Shown: positions 36,296 to 40,602 of the stretch, one piece after another
Numbering within the stretch: the first letter of the stretch is position 1
Layout: each line of letters starts with the position of its first letter
Assembly (NCBI GenBank): GCA_018713795.1
Contig: DVOE01000002.1
Span: forward strand, 1 to 40,602
From: Candidatus Limadaptatus stercoripullorum
GTDB lineage: Bacteria > Bacillota > Clostridia > Christensenellales > CAG-917
DNA length: 40,602 nt
Direction of reading: 5' to 3'
The notes under the pieces: generated by a model
The model's input: the letters and a program-made list of their open reading frames with translations, nothing else
What the model was told of the DNA's origin: nothing
Database searches by the model: none
Position numbers and translations under genes: made by a program

Positions 36296-36664
36296 CTACA
36301 GCACTTCGGGCGCGAGGGAGATTATCTTCATATAATCCTTGTCGCGCAGTTCTCTCGCGATGGGCCCGAAGATACGCGTTCCCTGCGGCTGCTTCTGGTT
36401 GTCGATGATGACGGCGGCGTTGTCGTCGAACTTGATATAGCTGCCGTCCGGACGCTGCAGACCCATGTGGGTCCTCACGATGACCGCCTTCACGACATCG
36501 CCCTTCTTCACCTTGCCGCCGGGGATGGCGGACTTGACGGACGCCACGATGACATCGCCTATGTTGCCGCTCCTGCGGAAGGACCCGCCGAGCACTCTGA
36601 TGCACATGATTTCTTTGGCTCCGCTGTTGTCAGCGACTTTGAGCCTGGATTGAGGTTGTATCAT
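36296..36664 (-). CDS. rplN: Ribosomal protein L14
   Basis: [28 protein letters not shown]. Confidence 0.99.
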   Translation of the reverse strand: MIQPQSRLKVADNSGAKEIMCIRVLGGSFRRSGNIGDVIVASVKSAIPGGKVKKGDVVKAVIVRTHMGLQRPDGSYIKFDDNAAVIIDNQKQPQGTRIFGPIARELRDKDYMKIISLAPEVL

Positions 36665-36674
36665 TGCGCCCTCC

Positions 36675-36929
36675 TTACTTGGCCTTCTCGATTATCTCGA
36701 CAAGGCGCCAGCACTTCTCTTTGGAGAGAGGACGGGTCTCTGCGACCAGGACCTTGTCGCCCACTCTGCACTCGTTGTTCTCGTCGTGCGCCTTGAGCTT
36801 CTTGGTGCGGCTGACGATCTTCTTGTAGAGAGGATGGCTGACGCGCTCGGTGATGGCGACCACTATGGTCTTGTCCATCTTGTCGCTGATGACCATGCCG
36901 ACTCTTTCTTTCCTGAGATTTCTTTCCAT
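36675..36929 (-). CDS. rpsQ: Ribosomal protein S17
   Basis: [39 protein letters not shown]. Confidence 0.99.
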   Translation of the reverse strand: MERNLRKERVGMVISDKMDKTIVVAITERVSHPLYKKIVSRTKKLKAHDENNECRVGDKVLVAETRPLSKEKCWRLVEIIEKAK

Positions 36930-36944
36930 GATGACCTCCGTTTA

Positions 36945-37160
36945 TCAGCCCTCGCCGCCTTCGTTCGCCCTGCGGATCTCGCGCTGACGCATGACCGTCT
37001 TGATGCGCGCGATGTCACGCCTGGTCTCGGCGAGCACCTTGGGGTTGGTGAGCTGATTGGTGGCATTCTTGAAGCGGAGGAAGAACAGCTCCGACTTGAG
37101 CTCGGCGAGCTTGTCGGCAAGTTCCTTATCCGTCATTTCCCAAACCTGTTTACCTTTCAT
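36945..37160 (-). CDS. rpmC: Ribosomal protein L29
   Basis: [32 protein letters not shown]. Confidence 0.98.
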   Translation of the reverse strand: MKGKQVWEMTDKELADKLAELKSELFFLRFKNATNQLTNPKVLAETRRDIARIKTVMRQREIRRANEGGEG

Positions 37161-37591
37161 TCTGCACCGCCTTCGGCTTCAAGTTCCGCTTTTGCCACGC
37201 ACTTGCACTTCACGGGAAGCTTGTGCATCGCAAGGCGGAGAGCCTCTCTTGCTATTGCTTCGTCCACGCCCGCTATCTCGAACATGACCCTGCCCGGCTT
37301 GACGACCGCCACCCAGTACTCGGGGGCGCCCTTACCGCTACCCATACGGGTCTCGGCAGGCTTCTTGGTCACGGGCTTGTGGGGGAAGATGTCCACCCAC
37401 ACCTTGCCGCCTCTGCGGATATATCTCGTCATGGCGACACGCGCTGCTTCTATCTGATTGGAGGTGATCCAGCCCGGCTCGAGGGCGACGAGACCGTACT
37501 CACCGTACGCGACCCTGTTGCCTCTGTTTGCCTTGCCTTTCATCCTTCCGCGGAACTGACGGCGTCTCTTGACGCGTTTGGGCATCAACAT
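37157..37591 (-). CDS. rplP: Ribosomal protein L16
   Basis: [53 protein letters not shown]. Confidence 0.99.
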   Translation of the reverse strand: MLMPKRVKRRRQFRGRMKGKANRGNRVAYGEYGLVALEPGWITSNQIEAARVAMTRYIRRGGKVWVDIFPHKPVTKKPAETRMGSGKGAPEYWVAVVKPGRVMFEIAGVDEAIAREALRLAMHKLPVKCKCVAKAELEAEGGAE

Positions 37592-38250
37592 TATTGGTCA
37601 CCTCCTGCCATATTCTTTCCGAGCACCTCGCCCTTGTAGATCCAGCACTTCACGCCTATCGTACCGAAGGTGGTGTGTGCCGTCGCCACGCCGTACTGGA
37701 TGTCCGCACGCAGCGTCTGAAGGGGGATGGACCCGTCGTGATAAGTCTCGCTCTTGGCGATCTCGGCGCCGTCAAGTCTTCCGGAGACCTTGATCTTGAC
37801 GCCCTTGACGCCCGCTTTCATCGCCCTGCCCATCGCCTGCTTCATAGCGCGGCGATAGCTCGCTCTGTTCTCGAGCTGCTTGGCGACGCTTTCGGCTATG
37901 AGCTGCGCATCGGCGTCACGGTGCTTGATCTCCTTGACATTGATGCTGACCTTCTTGCCCGCGCCGACCAGCTTCTGCACCGCCGCGGAGATCTCCGCCA
38001 CGCGTGCGCCCGCCTTGCCTATGACTATCGCGGTCTCGGAGGTGTAGATGTCCACGGTGACCGTGCCGGCAGTCCTCTCGATGGTTATCTTGGGGATACC
38101 CGCGTCATAGTAGGTCTTCTTGATATACTTGCGGATCTTGTTGTCCTCGATGAGGTTGTCCGCGAAGGTCTTCTTGTCGGCATACCACTTGGTTTCCCAT
38201 TCTCTGATGACACCTATCCGCATTCCGTTCGGATCGACTTTCTGTCCCAT
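37591..38250 (-). CDS. rpsC: Ribosomal protein S3
   Basis: [33 protein letters not shown]. Confidence 0.99.
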   Translation of the reverse strand: MGQKVDPNGMRIGVIREWETKWYADKKTFADNLIEDNKIRKYIKKTYYDAGIPKITIERTAGTVTVDIYTSETAIVIGKAGARVAEISAAVQKLVGAGKKVSINVKEIKHRDADAQLIAESVAKQLENRASYRRAMKQAMGRAMKAGVKGVKIKVSGRLDGAEIAKSETYHDGSIPLQTLRADIQYGVATAHTTFGTIGVKCWIYKGEVLGKNMAGGDQ

Positions 38251-38262
38251 TGTATGCCTCCT

Positions 38263-38652
38263 TTACGCGTTCACGCTGTCGAGAATGACAGTGATGTGGC
38301 TGGTGCGCTTGTTGATGCGGAACGCCCTGCCCTGAGCCCTGGGCATGATCCTCTTGAGAGTGGGACCGTCGTCGGCATAGCACTCTGCGATGAAGAGGTC
38401 GCTCCTGGACATGTTGAGGTTGTTCTCGGCGTTCGCGACCGCGCTGCTCACGACCTTGTAGAGCACTTCGCTCGCCGCCTTGGGGGTGTTCTCGAGTATC
38501 GCGAGCGCCTCGGTGACGGGCTTGCCCTTGATGATGTCGAGCACTATGCGGACTTTGAAAGGAGAGATCCTGACGAACTTCGCCGTCGCCCTCGGCCTTG
38601 CGTCCGCCTTGGCGCGGCGCTCGAGAGCCTTATGTTTACTTCTGGTAGCCAT
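38263..38652 (-). CDS. rplV: Ribosomal protein L22
   Basis: [40 protein letters not shown]. Confidence 0.98.
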   Translation of the reverse strand: MATRSKHKALERRAKADARPRATAKFVRISPFKVRIVLDIIKGKPVTEALAILENTPKAASEVLYKVVSSAVANAENNLNMSRSDLFIAECYADDGPTLKRIMPRAQGRAFRINKRTSHITVILDSVNA

Positions 38653-38660
38653 AGTTCCTC

Positions 38661-38939
38661 CTATTTCTTGCCCGTGGTCTTGTCACCCGCGTGACCCCTG
38701 AAGGTGCGCGTCGGGGAGAACTCGCCCAGCTTGCAGCCGACCATGTCTTCGGTGATGTACACCGGCACATGCTGACGGCCGTTGTGCACCGCGATGGTGT
38801 GCCCGACCATTTCCGGGAAAATGGTCGAGGAGCGCGACCAGGTCTTGACGGGGCGGATGTCACCGCTCTCGTTCATGGCGATTATTCTTTTGAGCAGCCG
38901 TTCTTCGACATACGGCCCTTTCTTTACGCTTCTACTCAT
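38661..38939 (-). CDS. rpsS: Ribosomal protein S19
   Basis: [42 protein letters not shown]. Confidence 0.99.
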   Translation of the reverse strand: MSRSVKKGPYVEERLLKRIIAMNESGDIRPVKTWSRSSTIFPEMVGHTIAVHNGRQHVPVYITEDMVGCKLGEFSPTRTFRGHAGDKTTGKK

Positions 38940-38951
38940 TTCGTCCTCCCT

Positions 38952-39779
38952 TTAGTTCACCCGCTTGATAATGAACTTGGTGGAATTTTTCTTCTTCTTC
39001 CTGGTCTTGTACCCAAGCGTGGGCTTGCCCCAGGGAGTAACGGGAGAAGGCATACCGATCGGCGACTTGCCTTCGCCACCGCCGTGGGGGTGATCGCAGG
39101 GGTTCATGACCACGCCGCGGACGGTGGGACGGATGCCCAGGTGACGGGTCTTGCCTGCCTTGCCGACGCGGACGATCTCGTTATCGAGGTTGCCCACCTG
39201 ACCTATGGTCGCGCGGCAGCGCGCCAAGACATAACGCATCTCACCGCTGGGAAGACGCAGAGTCGCGAGCTTGCCCTCTTTCGCCATGAGCTGCGCAGAG
39301 CCGCCCGCCGCTCTCGCGAGCTGTCCGCCCTTGCCGGGCTCGAGCTCGATGTTGTGCACCATGGTGCCGACGGGGATGGCGGACAGAGGAAGGGCGTTGC
39401 CGACCTTGATGTCCGCGCTCTCGCCGCTGACGACGGTGTCGCCCACGCTGAGTCCGAGGGGAGCGAGGATGTACCTCTTCTCACCGTCGGCGTAGACGAG
39501 CAGCGCGATGTTCGCGGAACGATTGGGATCATACTGCACGGACGCCACCTTTGCGGGGATGTTGTCCTTGTTGCGCTTGAAGTCTATGACGCGGTATTTG
39601 GTCCTGTTGCCGCCGCCGATGTGACGCACGGTTATCCTGCCGGTCGCGTTCCTGCCGCCCGTCTTGTTTATGGACACGAGCAGAGAGCGCTCGGGGGTGG
39701 TGGAAGTGATCTCTTCGTAGGCGGAAACCGTCATGAAACGGCGTGCGGGAGATGTGGGTTTGTATTTCTTGATAGCCAT
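38952..39779 (-). CDS. rplB: Ribosomal protein L2
   Basis: [57 protein letters not shown]. Confidence 0.99.
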   Translation of the reverse strand: MAIKKYKPTSPARRFMTVSAYEEITSTTPERSLLVSINKTGGRNATGRITVRHIGGGNRTKYRVIDFKRNKDNIPAKVASVQYDPNRSANIALLVYADGEKRYILAPLGLSVGDTVVSGESADIKVGNALPLSAIPVGTMVHNIELEPGKGGQLARAAGGSAQLMAKEGKLATLRLPSGEMRYVLARCRATIGQVGNLDNEIVRVGKAGKTRHLGIRPTVRGVVMNPCDHPHGGGEGKSPIGMPSPVTPWGKPTLGYKTRKKKKNSTKFIIKRVN

Positions 39780-39791
39780 AGTCCTGTCTCC

Positions 39792-40082
39792 TTATGCCAT
39801 GCTCTCGAAGAACTCGATCGCTTTGCTGTCGGCAGTCAGGATGACCACCGCCTTCTTGAAGGAAGAAGTCCTTCCTTCATGGCGTCCCATCCTCTTGACC
39901 TTGCCGTCGTAGTTGCCGGTGTTGACTTTCGCCACTTTGACGCCGAAGATCTCCTCGACCGCAGACTTTATCTGAGTCTTGTTGGCGGTCTTCGCCACCT
40001 TGAAGGTGTATCTCTTTTCGGGAATGCCGTCATAGCTTTTTTCGGAAAGCACGGGCGCGATGATGATGTCGTATGCCGTCAT
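39792..40082 (-). CDS. rplW: Ribosomal protein L23
   Basis: [46 protein letters not shown]. Confidence 0.98.
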   Translation of the reverse strand: MTAYDIIIAPVLSEKSYDGIPEKRYTFKVAKTANKTQIKSAVEEIFGVKVAKVNTGNYDGKVKRMGRHEGRTSSFKKAVVILTADSKAIEFFESMA

Positions 40083-40602
40083 TATTCAGCCGCCTCCTCG
40101 ATTTTCTTGATTGCGCCCTTGGTGATGACGATGTTGCGGGCGGCAACGATGTCGTACACGCTGAGCAGCCTGACCTCTTCGAGAGAAACGGTGGGGATGT
40201 TGCGGCTGGCGCGCAGCGCCGCTTCGTCATAAGACTCCACGACGAACAGCGTCCTGCCCGCGAGCCCGAGGGCGTCCACCGTCTCAGCCACCAGCTTGGT
40301 CTTGGGCTCGGCAAGCGCGAACTTGTCGAGGACGACGACCTGCTGCTGACGGATCTTTTCGGAAAGCGCGCTGCAGAAAGCGGCTCTCTTCATGTTCTTG
40401 TTGATCTTCTGGGAGAAATCGCGGGGCTTCTTTGCGAACACCACGCCGCCGCCCGTGTGCTGGGGCGCGACAAGGCTGCCCTGACGAGCGCGGCCCGTGC
40501 CCTTCTGACGGTACGGCTTTGCGCCGCCTCCGCGAACTTCGCTCCTGGTGAGCGCGCTCATCGTGCCCTGACGCTTGTTGGCGAGCTGAGCCACGACGAC
40601 CT
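40082..40602 (-). CDS. rplD: Ribosomal protein L4, 5' end beyond window
   Basis: [42 protein letters not shown]; frame stays open to the window edge, so the ORF-track M at 40594 is probably an internal Val codon. Confidence 0.96.
   Translation of the reverse strand, partial: VVVAQLANKRQGTMSALTRSEVRGGGAKPYRQKGTGRARQGSLVAPQHTGGGVVFAKKPRDFSQKINKNMKRAAFCSALSEKIRQQQVVVLDKFALAEPKTKLVAETVDALGLAGRTLFVVESYDEAALRASRNIPTVSLEEVRLLSVYDIVAARNIVITKGAIKKIEEAAE

Overview
The window looks like a high-GC Bacillota/Clostridia-type chromosome segment (inference from ribosomal gene order and protein character). The right ~14 kb (26192-40602, minus strand) is an S10-spc-alpha ribosomal operon. It runs from rplD (cut by the window edge) through rplQ and includes secY, adk, map, a small KOW protein, infA and rpoA. 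The left ~26 kb carries mnmA, cysK, an inositol-monophosphatase-family gene, a PNPOx-like gene, two sugar-use modules (GH2 + GPH-type transporter; GH35 + GPH-type transporter + D-aminoacylase-like amidohydrolase), tRNA-Arg(CCG), a diacylglycerol-kinase-like gene, a BspA-type LRR lipoprotein, gapA, a HAD phosphatase, an iron-type alcohol dehydrogenase, an M29-type aminopeptidase, class II fructose-bisphosphate aldolase and a TtcA-like protein. The most unusual content is intergenic. A family of five ~112-127 bp palindromic elements (17.8-18.1 kb and 21.5-22.7 kb) has three nested helices that differ between copies by compensatory changes, a conserved apical GTGTACTT-n-GTACATAAG-type hairpin and a recurring internal mismatch. 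Three copies touch or overlap the stop codon of the upstream gene, and all five have the same orientation relative to that gene. Other interspersed repeat families recur at 8.6-9.6, 17.7 and 21.6-22.3 kb. There is also a 7-copy ~78-bp tandem array upstream of mnmA and a 2-copy 78-bp GC-rich repeat upstream of ttcA. No database search or folding computation was run.
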